DNA of 64,000 bases from Paenibacillus graminis. GTDB lineage: Bacteria; Bacillota; Bacilli; Paenibacillales; Paenibacillaceae. Numbering within the stretch: the stretch's first letter is position 1; each line of letters opens with the position of its first letter. The notes under the pieces are model-generated. The model worked only from the letters and a program-made list of their open reading frames with translations. It ran no database searches and had not been told where the DNA came from. Both the position numbers and the translations under genes were made by a program. The DNA is taken from the NCBI RefSeq assembly GCF_000758705.1, contig NZ_CP009287.1:2790001-2854000 (forward strand). The letters are read 5' to 3'. This document shows positions 34,493 to 42,817 of the stretch, piece by piece.

Positions 34493-36040
34493 ATGGCAGT
34501 TGAGCTGCCCGGCACTTTTATGCAGCGCATGAAGGACATGCTGGGATCGGACTATGAGCAATTTGCGGAATCGTACCAAGAGACTCCTTATAGCGGCATC
34601 CGTGCCAACACATTAAAAATTTCCGTGGAGGCGCTGCGTGCTCTCTCCCCTTTTACGCTTGAGCCTATTCCATGGTGCCCGTCCGGGTTCTATACGGAGG
34701 CAGGGGCGAGACCCGGCAAACATCCGTATTACCACGCCGGCCTGTACTATATTCAGGAGCCCAGCGCAATGGCTCCGGTTGAACTGCTTGGTGTGCAGCC
34801 CGGCGACCGGGTGCTTGACTTATGTGCGGCTCCGGGCGGCAAGTCCACACAGATTGCCGCCAAGCTGCAGGGTGAAGGGCTGCTGGTCAGCAATGACCTG
34901 CACCCGGACCGGACCAAAGCTCTGGCGAAGAATCTGGAACTGTACGGTGTCCGCAACGGCATCGTGCTGAATGAAAGCCCCGGGCGGATTGCTGCGGCTT
35001 TTCCCGCATTTTTTGACCGTATCCTGATCGATGCGCCTTGCTCGGGCGAGGGTATGTTCCGCAAGGATGAAGATATGGTCAAGCAGTGGGAGCCGGAAAC
35101 GCCGCTGAAGTACGCGGCAATGCAGCGTGAAATTCTGGCATCCGCCGCAGAGGCGCTGCGGCCCGGAGGAACACTCGTCTACTCCACCTGCACCTTTGCC
35201 GTAGAAGAGAATGAAGGGATGATCAGGGAGTTTCTGAACAGCCATCCGGAGTTTTCGCTTATTCCTGTAGGCGGAACCGGATCTTTTGCGCCAGGCCTTG
35301 GGGGGCTGCCGGAAGCAGCCCGGCTGTGGCCGCATAAAGTTAAAGGCGAAGGGCACTTTATGGCCGTATTGCGCCATGACGGAAGCGGAGCGTCCGCCGA
35401 GGAAGGCGCAGTATATCCGGCACATAACGGCCGGGACAAGGCGTTGTCTGTTTCCCCGCGGAACAAAGGGGGGAAGGCGCAGGCCTCCGCCAAGGCCGCT
35501 GCTGCGAGAGCGGATGGCGGACGCGGTGGCAAACCCGGCCGCGCTGCCGGCAAATCTGGCGGCGCGGCTCCGGGACGCCAGTCTCAGGGCATGGGAGAAG
35601 AGGCAGCACTGGCTGCATATGCCATATTCGCCGAAGAACAGCTGGGCTGGCAGCCTTCCGGATACCCGGTACTGTTCGGAGATCATTTGTATCTCTCCCC
35701 GCTGCCAAAGGCTGCGCTGGACGGGCTGAAGACAATTCGTCCCGGCTGGTATGTAGGGCATATCCGCAGCGGACGGTTCATTCCCGGACATCCGCTCGCT
35801 ACCGCGCTGCATCCTGCCGAAAGTACCCGCTGCCTCTCCTTGTCCAGTTCAAGTGGCGAAGGTGTCTCGTATCTGAAAGGAGAGACGCTCTCTATTACGG
35901 CAGACCGTTTATCTGTAAAGCCCGGCAGTCCCTCCAAGGGATACGTACTGGTCTGTATCGACGGTTACAGTGCAGGCTGGGGCAAATGGCAGGACGGCAT
36001 GCTGAAGAATGAATATCCCGCAGGCTGGAGGTGGACATAG
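34493..36040 (+). CDS. rsmF: RsmF-like rRNA (cytosine-C5) methyltransferase, first paralogue (515 aa)
   Basis: An S-adenosylmethionine-dependent NOL1/NOP2/Sun-type m5C methyltransferase. The SAM site is DLCAAPGGKSTQIA, and the two catalytic cysteines lie in DAPCSGEGMFRK and STCTFAVEENEG. A C-terminal domain (about 375-515) of the RsmF type follows a basic Gly/Ala-rich linker (GGRGGKPGRAAGKSGGAAPG). The ATG at 34493 has GGAGG 8 bases upstream. rsuA-like pseudouridine synthase begins 3 bases after its stop. A second copy is encoded at 38581-39975. Confidence 0.9.
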   Translation: MAVELPGTFMQRMKDMLGSDYEQFAESYQETPYSGIRANTLKISVEALRALSPFTLEPIPWCPSGFYTEAGARPGKHPYYHAGLYYIQEPSAMAPVELLGVQPGDRVLDLCAAPGGKSTQIAAKLQGEGLLVSNDLHPDRTKALAKNLELYGVRNGIVLNESPGRIAAAFPAFFDRILIDAPCSGEGMFRKDEDMVKQWEPETPLKYAAMQREILASAAEALRPGGTLVYSTCTFAVEENEGMIREFLNSHPEFSLIPVGGTGSFAPGLGGLPEAARLWPHKVKGEGHFMAVLRHDGSGASAEEGAVYPAHNGRDKALSVSPRNKGGKAQASAKAAAARADGGRGGKPGRAAGKSGGAAPGRQSQGMGEEAALAAYAIFAEEQLGWQPSGYPVLFGDHLYLSPLPKAALDGLKTIRPGWYVGHIRSGRFIPGHPLATALHPAESTRCLSLSSSSGEGVSYLKGETLSITADRLSVKPGSPSKGYVLVCIDGYSAGWGKWQDGMLKNEYPAGWRWT

Positions 36041-36043
36041 CGT

Positions 36044-36835
36044 ATGAGTGCGGCAGGAAATTCTCCCAAAAAACAACGGCTCGATAAAGTGCTGTCCCAC
36101 ATGGGGATAGGCTCCCGCAGTGATATCCGCAAACAGGCCAAGCAAGGACTGATTAGGGTGAACGGCACTGTAATTAAAGACAGCAGCTTCCATGTTGATC
36201 CCTATGCTGACCAAATCGAGGTTAGCGGCGAGCCGGTGGTCTATCGTGAATATATCTACCTGATGATGAATAAGCCGCCGGGCGTGCTGTCTGCTACAGA
36301 AGATAAGCGGGATCGTACAGTGCTGGACCTGCTCAAGCCGGATTATGCGCAGTTCGAGCCGTTTCCGGTCGGAAGGCTGGATAAGGATACGGTAGGCTTA
36401 CTGCTGCTGACCAATGACGGACAGCTGGCCCATGAGCTGCTCTCACCCCGCAAGCATGTGCCGAAGACGTATGAGGCTACGGTTGAGGGCGAGGTGGATG
36501 CCGCGGATGTGGCTGCTTTTGCCGCCGGTGTTGAGCTGGATGACGGGTATGTGACATTGCCTGCACAGCTCACCATATTGGGCAGAGAACGCGGAAGCAA
36601 GACCTTATCGCAGATTTCACTGACCATTACCGAGGGGAAATTCCATCAGGTAAAGCGGATGTTTTTGGCGGTAGGCAAAAAAGTAATCTTCCTAAAAAGA
36701 GTCTCCATGGGCGCACTGAAGCTGGATGAGCGTCTGGCTCCCGGGGCTTGCCGGGAACTGACGGCCGAAGAGCTGCGGGTGCTTGGCGGCGGGGAAGCTG
36801 AAGGCAATGAACTGCCAAACTTTATCCCTATATAG
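36044..36835 (+). CDS. RsuA/RluB/RluF family pseudouridine synthase (263 aa)
   Basis: Converts a uridine of rRNA to pseudouridine. An S4 RNA-binding domain occupies residues 10-60 (QRLDKVLSHMGIGSRSDIRKQAKQG). The catalytic domain has GRLDKDTVGLLLLTNDG with the catalytic Asp, and KTYEATVEG and GKFHQVKRMF. A 23-residue C-terminal extension rich in Gly and Glu follows. It starts 3 bases after rsmF, so the two rRNA modifiers are one unit. It resembles RsuA (16S U516) in length, but RluB/RluF specificity cannot be ruled out. Confidence 0.9.
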   Translation: MSAAGNSPKKQRLDKVLSHMGIGSRSDIRKQAKQGLIRVNGTVIKDSSFHVDPYADQIEVSGEPVVYREYIYLMMNKPPGVLSATEDKRDRTVLDLLKPDYAQFEPFPVGRLDKDTVGLLLLTNDGQLAHELLSPRKHVPKTYEATVEGEVDAADVAAFAAGVELDDGYVTLPAQLTILGRERGSKTLSQISLTITEGKFHQVKRMFLAVGKKVIFLKRVSMGALKLDERLAPGACRELTAEELRVLGGGEAEGNELPNFIPI

Positions 36836-36882
36836 ATTGAACTTGAAAAAATAAGAATAAGGGGAAAAGTGGCGTAGGAGAA

Positions 36883-36990
36883 GTTTGGAACTGTAGGAGC
36901 GGTAGCGTCCGTCTTTGTCTGCGGATTTAATCGCGACCAGCGGGTTAGAATCAAGAAATCTGCAGTTGGGCAGCGGCCAGAAGTCCAAAC
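36883..36990. other. Inverted-repeat bounded noncoding segment
   Basis: GTTTGGA (36883-36889) and TCCAAAC (36984-36990) could close a stem around about 95 bases containing GGAGCGGTAGCGTCCG and CTGCGGATTTAATCGCG. It lies in the 231-base gap before the HAD gene. It may be a structured RNA or an interspersed repeat with one copy here; no coding frame or terminator was seen. Confidence 0.35.
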
Positions 36991-37066
36991 ATTCACTGTA
37001 GTCCGGTTAACAGATAATAGATACAATGAAATATTTACAGATAAAGAAAGACAAGGATGGTGGGGT

Positions 37067-37867
37067 ATGAAATACAAGCTGATAGCGCTGGATGTGGATG
37101 GGACGCTCCTGAATGACGACCACAAGCTGAGCCCGGAAAATAGGGAGGCTATAGCGGAGGTGACCCGGCAGGGCGGGCAAATCGTCTTGTGCACAGGCCG
37201 CAGTCCGCAAAATTCGATTCCTTTCATGGAGGAGATGGGGCTGGCCGGATATGTACTGGGACACAATGGAGCCGCCACAGTTCGGGTGGAGGACCGTGAG
37301 GTACTGCATATCTACGGGCTGGATGCCCGCGGACTAGATCCTTATATTGATTATTGCCGTGCGCGAGATATTCATTATGATGTGAATACTGCTTTTGACA
37401 TGTATGTGGACAATGTGGCCAACCTCACCAAAGAAGCGACGTTTATGTACGAACATTTCCGGATTACGCCTGCATCACTCCCGGCTTGGGAGGATTTCCG
37501 CGAACCGGTTGTCAAATTTACGGTATTCACTAAATCGGATATTCTGGACGAAGCCCAGCGCGAATGGAGCACCTGGACGCATCTATATAATATTGTGCGC
37601 AGCGGGGAATTTTTTGTTGATTTCATGCATCCGGATGCTTCCAAAGGCAATGCGCTGATGAATCTGGCTTCCCAGCTGGGGATTGCGCAGGAAGAAGTTC
37701 TGTCCATTGGGAATTATTATAATGACATATCCATGCTGACATACGCCGGCCTTGGCATTGCCATGGACAACTCGCCACTGGAGGTCAAGGCGGCAGCGGA
37801 TGCAATTACGGGCAGCAACAATGATCATGGCGTTCGCGACGCATTGGTGAAGTACTGCTTGTCCTGA
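37067..37867 (+). CDS. HAD superfamily phosphatase, Cof/YidA type (266 aa)
   Basis: A IIB-type haloacid dehalogenase hydrolase of sugar phosphates or related compounds. Motif I is LDVDGTLL with the nucleophile Asp9 and acid Asp11. Motif II is the Thr in CTGRSPQ. Motif III is Lys in DASKGNALMNLA, and motif IV is GNYYNDISMLTYAG (most family members have GDxxND; here Asn replaces the first Asp). The cap domain lies at 85-195. It is a single gene with a terminator downstream. The substrate is unknown. Confidence 0.9.
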   Translation: MKYKLIALDVDGTLLNDDHKLSPENREAIAEVTRQGGQIVLCTGRSPQNSIPFMEEMGLAGYVLGHNGAATVRVEDREVLHIYGLDARGLDPYIDYCRARDIHYDVNTAFDMYVDNVANLTKEATFMYEHFRITPASLPAWEDFREPVVKFTVFTKSDILDEAQREWSTWTHLYNIVRSGEFFVDFMHPDASKGNALMNLASQLGIAQEEVLSIGNYYNDISMLTYAGLGIAMDNSPLEVKAAADAITGSNNDHGVRDALVKYCLS

Positions 37868-37929
37868 CGGATATTCTTTCCAGGGTCCTCTTCTGGTTGT
37901 GGCCTCTTTAAATTCGATATGAAGCGGAT

Positions 37930-37964
37930 AAATCCGGTGGGAATGGCTCCTGCCGGATTTTTTT
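37930..37964 (+). terminator. Terminator of the HAD gene
   Basis: AAATCCGG pairs with CCGGATTT through a short GGA/TCC inner stem, followed by a run of seven T. Confidence 0.85.
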
Positions 37965-38075
37965 GTGTTGTTGAGGAAATCATGAGTTTTTTCTGTTGTG
38001 ATAAGGTGTGTGAGGGATTAAGGTTTGTTTGGTTCGTCAAAAGGACGAATATGGACCTGACGCCGGTTTGCCCGT

Positions 38076-38280
38076 AAACAACGGCAGAATTGCCGTTGTT
38101 GAAGCCCTGTGGGTTGGCAGGTGCAGAAACAACGGAGGAAGTGCCAGAGCTGGAGCGCCGTGGGTTGGGGTTGTGCAGAAACAATCCAGAAGTGCCATAG
38201 TTGGAGCCCCGTGGGTTGGTAGGTGCAGAAACAACGGAGGAAGTGCCATAGCTGGAGCCCTGTGGTGGGAAGCCGAGTGG
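38076..38280 (+). repeat. Tandem array of about 51-bp hairpin repeats, four units
   Basis: Four units of 51, 52, 50 and 52 bases start at 38076, 38127, 38179 and 38229. Each starts AAACAA and most carry GTGGGTTGG and GTGCAG. Unit 1 contains a perfect hairpin AACAACGGCA-GAAT-TGCCGTTGTT. The last unit runs straight into box 1 of R element copy 2. A related array lies at 46424-46640 before R3. The 89-codon open frame through it is an accident of the repeat length. Confidence 0.8.
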
Positions 38281-38460
38281 AAAAAGGAAACTTAAATTCC
38301 TCAGAAATCAACAAACGTGAGGTTTAAGTGGAAAAAGGAAACTTAATTCGGCAATATTCCCTTCTATGGAGCGGAACGGGCTGAATTAGTGTACCTTTTT
38401 CCACTTAACCTGTCGGGTTACTCGATGCTTAAGCAAATTAGTGATACTTTTTCCACTTAA
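38276..38460 (+). repeat. R element copy 2
   Basis: Boxes: GTGGAAAAAGG at 38277 and 38328; CCTTTTTCCAC at 38394; CTTTTTCCAC near 38448. A CCTCA/TGAGG hairpin lies between boxes 1 and 2, and AACC/GGGTT between boxes 3 and 4. It fills the convergent gap between the HAD gene and the second rsmF. A further 30 bases to the right, ending GCCAAGAAGATACGT, are shared with R3. Confidence 0.9.
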
Positions 38461-38580
38461 TCAGCTAACGAACAGCCAAGAAGATACGTGCCTCCTTACG
38501 CAAACTTTTTGATCGGGGCGGTCGCTTGAATTTCATTATGCTTAAGTAAACCGCAAATGTGCATGGATCTCCCTGGCTGC

Positions 38581-39975
38581 CTATTGCTCATCAGTCTGGG
38601 CTTTGAGAATCCGCAGCCCTTTGGGCAGATGGTTTTTTAGCTGCCCGGAGCTGGCTTTGCCCCAGCTGACTGGAAGTCCGTCTACGGTTACTAATGTCCA
38701 ACCGTGCAGCTCAGGCGAGACAGGAAGACTCTCGCCGCGCAGCCAGGCTTGAATTTCCGGACTGTCTGCCGCCAGATCGTAGCTGCGTGCGGCCTGGTCC
38801 GGCTCCAGAGCCATGGCGAGGGCATGTGCCGGTTCAATGCGGTTTTTCTTCAGATGGGCAATGTGCAGCCCTGCGCGGGGGACCTTCAGCCCGTCCAAGA
38901 GGCCGGTATGCAAGCTGGCGCTGAACGCTTCAGGCAGCAGGTACAGGGAATCTCCGAACAGCAGAGGCATACCGTGTCCAGGAAATCCCGGCAGCTCTCC
39001 GGCAGCCCAGCTCATGAATTGCTGGTAGGCATCGCGGACAGTAGAAGGCAGCTTCGGACTGGTTTTGCTCCGCCCGCTGCCGCGTTTACTCTGGCTAGGC
39101 ACAGTTTCTCCGGAGGCCTCCTTGCGGAGCAAGGCGACGAAATGGCCTTCGCCTTTTTCCACATGAGGCCACAAACGCTTCTCGCAGATCAGCTCCATAT
39201 CGGGATAGCTATTCAGAAACCGCGAGATCGTGTCCTCATTCTCCTTGCGGTTGAAAGTACAGGTAGAGTAGGCCAGGCTGCCACCCGGTTTCAGCATAAT
39301 ATAGGCATCCTGGAGAATGTCCCATTGCCTTGCCGCACACATCTCGACATGCTCCGGGGACCATTCGCCGATGGCAGCGGGGTCTTTGCGGAACATTCCT
39401 TCGCCCGAACAGGGCGCATCCAGCATAATCCGGTCAAAAACTTCCGGGAAACGGCGGGACAGTTCACCCGGGGCTGCACTGGTTACAATGGCGTGGGAGA
39501 TGCCAAGACGTTCGACATTCTCCGCCAGGATTTTAGCCCGTTCCGGATGAATCTCATTGGAAACGAGCAGCCCCTGACCCTGCATCAGAGCAGCGATATG
39601 GGTGGTTTTGCCGCCGGGAGCTGCCGCAAAATCAAGCACGGTCTCACCGGCGCGTGGGGCCAGCAGTTCGGCTGCGGACATTGCGGAGGGCTCCTGAATA
39701 TAATATAATCCGGCGGTATGATAAGCATGGCGGCCCGGCCGGGCAGGTTCTTCATAATAGTATCCTTCAGGGCACCAGGCCACTGGCGTCAGGGCGAATA
39801 AATCTGCTGCGTGTGCAGCCGCTGCACGGCCTGAAAGCGAGGTGCTTTTGAGCGTATTGAACCGCAGTCCCTGGGTCCTGCGGGCGGTGCAGCTCTCCAG
39901 AAAAGCGTCCGCCTCCTGCCCCAGCATCTCTCTGATGGCGGCAGTATAAGCGGCAGGGAGCCGTTCTTCATTCAT
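38581..39975 (-). CDS. rsmF: RsmF-like rRNA (cytosine-C5) methyltransferase, second paralogue (464 aa)
   Basis: The same architecture as the gene at 34493: the N-terminal region with GLRFNTLKS, the SAM site DFAAAPGGKTTHIA, catalytic Cys in DAPCSGEGMFRKDP and STCTFNRKENED, and a C-terminal RsmF domain. It is 51 residues shorter, mainly because it lacks the long basic linker. Sequence between the two is clearly divergent, so this is an old duplication or separate acquisition. The gene stands alone and is divergent from the glycosyltransferase. Target sites on rRNA or tRNA for the two may differ. Confidence 0.88.
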   Translation of the reverse strand: MNEERLPAAYTAAIREMLGQEADAFLESCTARRTQGLRFNTLKSTSLSGRAAAAHAADLFALTPVAWCPEGYYYEEPARPGRHAYHTAGLYYIQEPSAMSAAELLAPRAGETVLDFAAAPGGKTTHIAALMQGQGLLVSNEIHPERAKILAENVERLGISHAIVTSAAPGELSRRFPEVFDRIMLDAPCSGEGMFRKDPAAIGEWSPEHVEMCAARQWDILQDAYIMLKPGGSLAYSTCTFNRKENEDTISRFLNSYPDMELICEKRLWPHVEKGEGHFVALLRKEASGETVPSQSKRGSGRSKTSPKLPSTVRDAYQQFMSWAAGELPGFPGHGMPLLFGDSLYLLPEAFSASLHTGLLDGLKVPRAGLHIAHLKKNRIEPAHALAMALEPDQAARSYDLAADSPEIQAWLRGESLPVSPELHGWTLVTVDGLPVSWGKASSGQLKNHLPKGLRILKAQTDEQ

Positions 39976-40149
39976 ACATCATTTCTCCTTTTGTCAAAAT
40001 CTAAAAAGTTCTTCTTAGTTGCTGTTTCAGGTGGATACCGATAAAATCAAGGTATGGGACCTAAGCGTACCTGTAAATGTACATATATACCACTATATCA
40101 TAATTGCCGGGTCTCATCGTAAACGGGCAATTGTAAAGGGGAATGCCTT

Positions 40150-41286
40150 ATGAACTTGCTGCAAGCGCTATTCTTCCCGCCGGAGCAACCCGGTGGTGTA
40201 TCTTCTATGATCCCGTATTTGCAGGAACGCTTCCGTTCAAGCCGCTGGGACATGGATTTGTTCTGGCTGCCCAAGCGCATCCGGGGCAAGGGGCGCGAAG
40301 AGGTTAGTTTTGAAACCTTTGACTGGACCCTCTATGGCGAAAGTCCTGTTGTACAAAAATACATTCAGACCTACAAGGATTATATATGGTGGACCAAGCT
40401 GCGTATGAGCAAAAACTATGATCTGATCCATGCCCATCATCCGATTGCCGGACTGGCGATGAAAAAAATCTATCCCGAAATCCCGCTGATTCAAACTTTG
40501 CACTCCAGCTATGAGCGCGAGCTGATTCTGAATGGAGCCATTCTTGAAGGCGGACCAGAGCATCAATTTCTCGTCTCGATATACCGCGAACTGGAGCATG
40601 TCAGCGACCGGCTCATGACGGTATCACGTTCTTTTGCCGACTACTTGGCCCCATATATTAATCAGCCTGACAGGATCGGAGTGATTCCGAACGGTTTTGA
40701 TGAGAAAAGATTCAAGCCGGTGCCGCATGACAACGACATTCCGCAGCTGGTAACCGTAACCCGTCTGGTACCGGCCAAAGGAATAGACATCTTGTTCAAA
40801 GCCTGCGCCGAACTGAAAAAACGCAATCATGAATATGTGCTGCATATTATCGGTGATGGTCCTTCCCGTGCAGAACTGGAGCAGCTGGCACAGAATCTGG
40901 GCATTTATAATGAAACGATTTTTTACGGCTATACGCTGCACCCGGAAGAATTTATGCCGTTCTTTGATATTTTTGTGCTGCCATCCCGCGCGGAAGCCTT
41001 CGGATCGGTGTTTGCGGAGGCGGCGCTAAGCTGTCTGGCGCTGGTAGGCACCAATGTAGGCGGAATTCCGGAGCAGATTGAAGACGGGGTGAACGGCCTG
41101 CTGGTTGATCCGGATGATGAGGTGGCACTCGCGGATGCTCTGGAAAAAGTGATCAGCGATCCCGGATACCGCTACGAGCTGTCCCGTTCGGCCTGGGATA
41201 AAGCGAAGAGCTTATATTCATTAACACGTGTAGCCAATGAGCTCAAAAAAACCTATCTGCAGTATCAGCCGGGAACGAAAGGGTGA
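40150..41286 (+). CDS. Family 4 glycosyltransferase (378 aa)
   Basis: A GT-B fold retaining glycosyltransferase. The N-terminal acceptor domain (1-180) has PPEQPGGVSSMIPYL and DLIHAHHPIAGL; the C-terminal nucleotide-sugar domain has TVTRLVPAKGIDIL and the E-x7-E motif in SRAEAFGSVFAEAAL. It would transfer a sugar to a lipid or surface acceptor at the inner face of the membrane; donor and acceptor are unknown. AAGGGG precedes the ATG. The yhaO gene begins 4 bases after its stop, so it leads an operon with two DNA-repair genes, an unexpected pairing. Confidence 0.9.
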   Translation: MNLLQALFFPPEQPGGVSSMIPYLQERFRSSRWDMDLFWLPKRIRGKGREEVSFETFDWTLYGESPVVQKYIQTYKDYIWWTKLRMSKNYDLIHAHHPIAGLAMKKIYPEIPLIQTLHSSYERELILNGAILEGGPEHQFLVSIYRELEHVSDRLMTVSRSFADYLAPYINQPDRIGVIPNGFDEKRFKPVPHDNDIPQLVTVTRLVPAKGIDILFKACAELKKRNHEYVLHIIGDGPSRAELEQLAQNLGIYNETIFYGYTLHPEEFMPFFDIFVLPSRAEAFGSVFAEAALSCLALVGTNVGGIPEQIEDGVNGLLVDPDDEVALADALEKVISDPGYRYELSRSAWDKAKSLYSLTRVANELKKTYLQYQPGTKG

Positions 41287-41290
41287 GGCT

Positions 41291-42817
41291 ATGATTCCTT
41301 TTCGTTTTCTGCATGCCGCAGATCTGCACCTGGACAGCCGGTTTGCCGGACTGGCGCAGCTCCCGCAGGCTATACGCTCCTATTTAAGGGAGTCCACCTT
41401 TGCCGCCCTCGGGCGGCTTGTTGGCGTAGCGGTTCAGGAAAAAGCCGATTTTGTGGTCATCAGCGGGGATGTCTACGATATCTCGGACGCTTCGCTGCAG
41501 GGGCAGCTGCGCTTTCAGGAGGCGCTTCAGGAGCTGGGGAGGCACGGCATTGCAGTGTTCCTGATTCATGGCAATCATGATCCGCTGGACGGGCCCCGTC
41601 TCCGCACCGAGCCTCCGGGGCATGTGACCGTATTCGGCGGCAGTGAACCAGGACAAGCTATTGCCCGGCGCCGCAGTGATGGCCGGGAGGTGGCTGTAGT
41701 CAGCGGAATTTCCTATCCTACCGCCAAGGTGACCGAGAACACAGCTTTGCAATTTACACGCAGGCCGGGAAGCGATTTGTACCATATCGCTCTTTTGCAC
41801 GGCAACGTAGATGGAGATCCCCAGCATGAGACTTATTCTCCCTGCAGCCGCAAAGATCTGATCAGCCGCGGTTACGACTATTGGGCGCTGGGACATATAC
41901 ATAAACGCAGTATTCTGCATGAGCAGCCGCCGATTGTATACCCGGGGAACATTCAGGGGCGCAGTGTCAAAGAGACCGGACCGAAAGGCTGTTATGTTGT
42001 GGATGTGAATGAGGCAGGTCAGGCGGCCCTCAAGTTTCATGAATTGGATGTTGTCCGCTGGCATGTCCGTGAACTCTCCATAGATGGCTTGGCGGATGAA
42101 GCGCAGTGGACCGGGGCCGTGGAACAGGCCGTAGAGAAGGTCAGGGACGAGTTGCCGGAGCGGATGTCTGTGGTGCGCTTCCGGCTGACAGGACGAGGCG
42201 CAGTACACAGAGCGCTGGCGGAGAAAGGTGCGGCAGAGGATCTGCTCGCTGAATTGCAGCGGCGGGAGGCCATACGCGCAGAACGCAAAGAGTACGCAGG
42301 TCTGGTCTGGACCGAAGGACTCGTTCTGGAAACCGGACTGGCCATTGACCGCGGGCGTTTGCTTCAGGAGGACAGCTTTCTTGGCGAAATGCTGAGGCTG
42401 GCCGGGCGGTGTGAACATTCTTCTGCCGGGCTGGAGGAACTGATGGACAGCGCGCTCAAGCCGCTGATGGAGAATCGTGAGCTGCGCGGAATGCTTGCTT
42501 CTGTCTCACGGGAGGAGAAGCTGGGCTGGCTGAGAAATGCAGCCGAGCTTGGCATTACTCTGCTTGCAGGAATGGATGAGAATGCTGAAGCCATGCTGGC
42601 CGGGAGCGAAACCCGGCAAGAAGACCATAACCGTCAGGAACAGCTCCATATAGAGCCAGGAATGCTGTCCGGTGAGCTAGGGGAGTCTCCTGTCTCAGAG
42701 GACGAAAGCAAATTCCAGACTGAGAACGGCGAAGAGTTAGTGCCGTACGGCACAGAACAGACGGCACGGGCTAAGACAGTGAAGCCTGTCCGGGAGGAAC
42801 GGGGGGATGCCGGGTGA
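41291..42817 (+). CDS. yhaO: YhaO-like SbcD/Mre11-type metallophosphoesterase exonuclease (508 aa)
   Basis: A calcineurin-fold nuclease subunit. Metal-site motifs are HAADLHLDS, VISGDVYD, HGNHDP and ALGHIHKR, with a capping domain to about residue 420. The last 70 residues are an acidic low-complexity tail (EDHNRQEQLHIEPG...), absent from most relatives. It probably acts with YhaN like SbcD with SbcC in processing double-strand break ends. The ATG 41291 is favoured by AAAGGGTG; the open frame upstream runs inside the glycosyltransferase gene. Its stop overlaps the yhaN start by 4 bases (GTGA). Confidence 0.87.
   Translation: MIPFRFLHAADLHLDSRFAGLAQLPQAIRSYLRESTFAALGRLVGVAVQEKADFVVISGDVYDISDASLQGQLRFQEALQELGRHGIAVFLIHGNHDPLDGPRLRTEPPGHVTVFGGSEPGQAIARRRSDGREVAVVSGISYPTAKVTENTALQFTRRPGSDLYHIALLHGNVDGDPQHETYSPCSRKDLISRGYDYWALGHIHKRSILHEQPPIVYPGNIQGRSVKETGPKGCYVVDVNEAGQAALKFHELDVVRWHVRELSIDGLADEAQWTGAVEQAVEKVRDELPERMSVVRFRLTGRGAVHRALAEKGAAEDLLAELQRREAIRAERKEYAGLVWTEGLVLETGLAIDRGRLLQEDSFLGEMLRLAGRCEHSSAGLEELMDSALKPLMENRELRGMLASVSREEKLGWLRNAAELGITLLAGMDENAEAMLAGSETRQEDHNRQEQLHIEPGMLSGELGESPVSEDESKFQTENGEELVPYGTEQTARAKTVKPVREERGDAG

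Noticed and set aside
38076..38280. CRISPR array
   Set aside because: The repeats are contiguous, diverged and lack unique spacers; no cas genes are nearby. The same holds for the array at 46424.
38029..38295. An 89-codon plus-strand open frame and a 98-codon minus-strand frame with 17-residue repeats
   Set aside because: The frames follow from a roughly 51-bp noncoding tandem repeat whose length is near a multiple of three; no ribosome site, odd composition, and the frame runs into R2.
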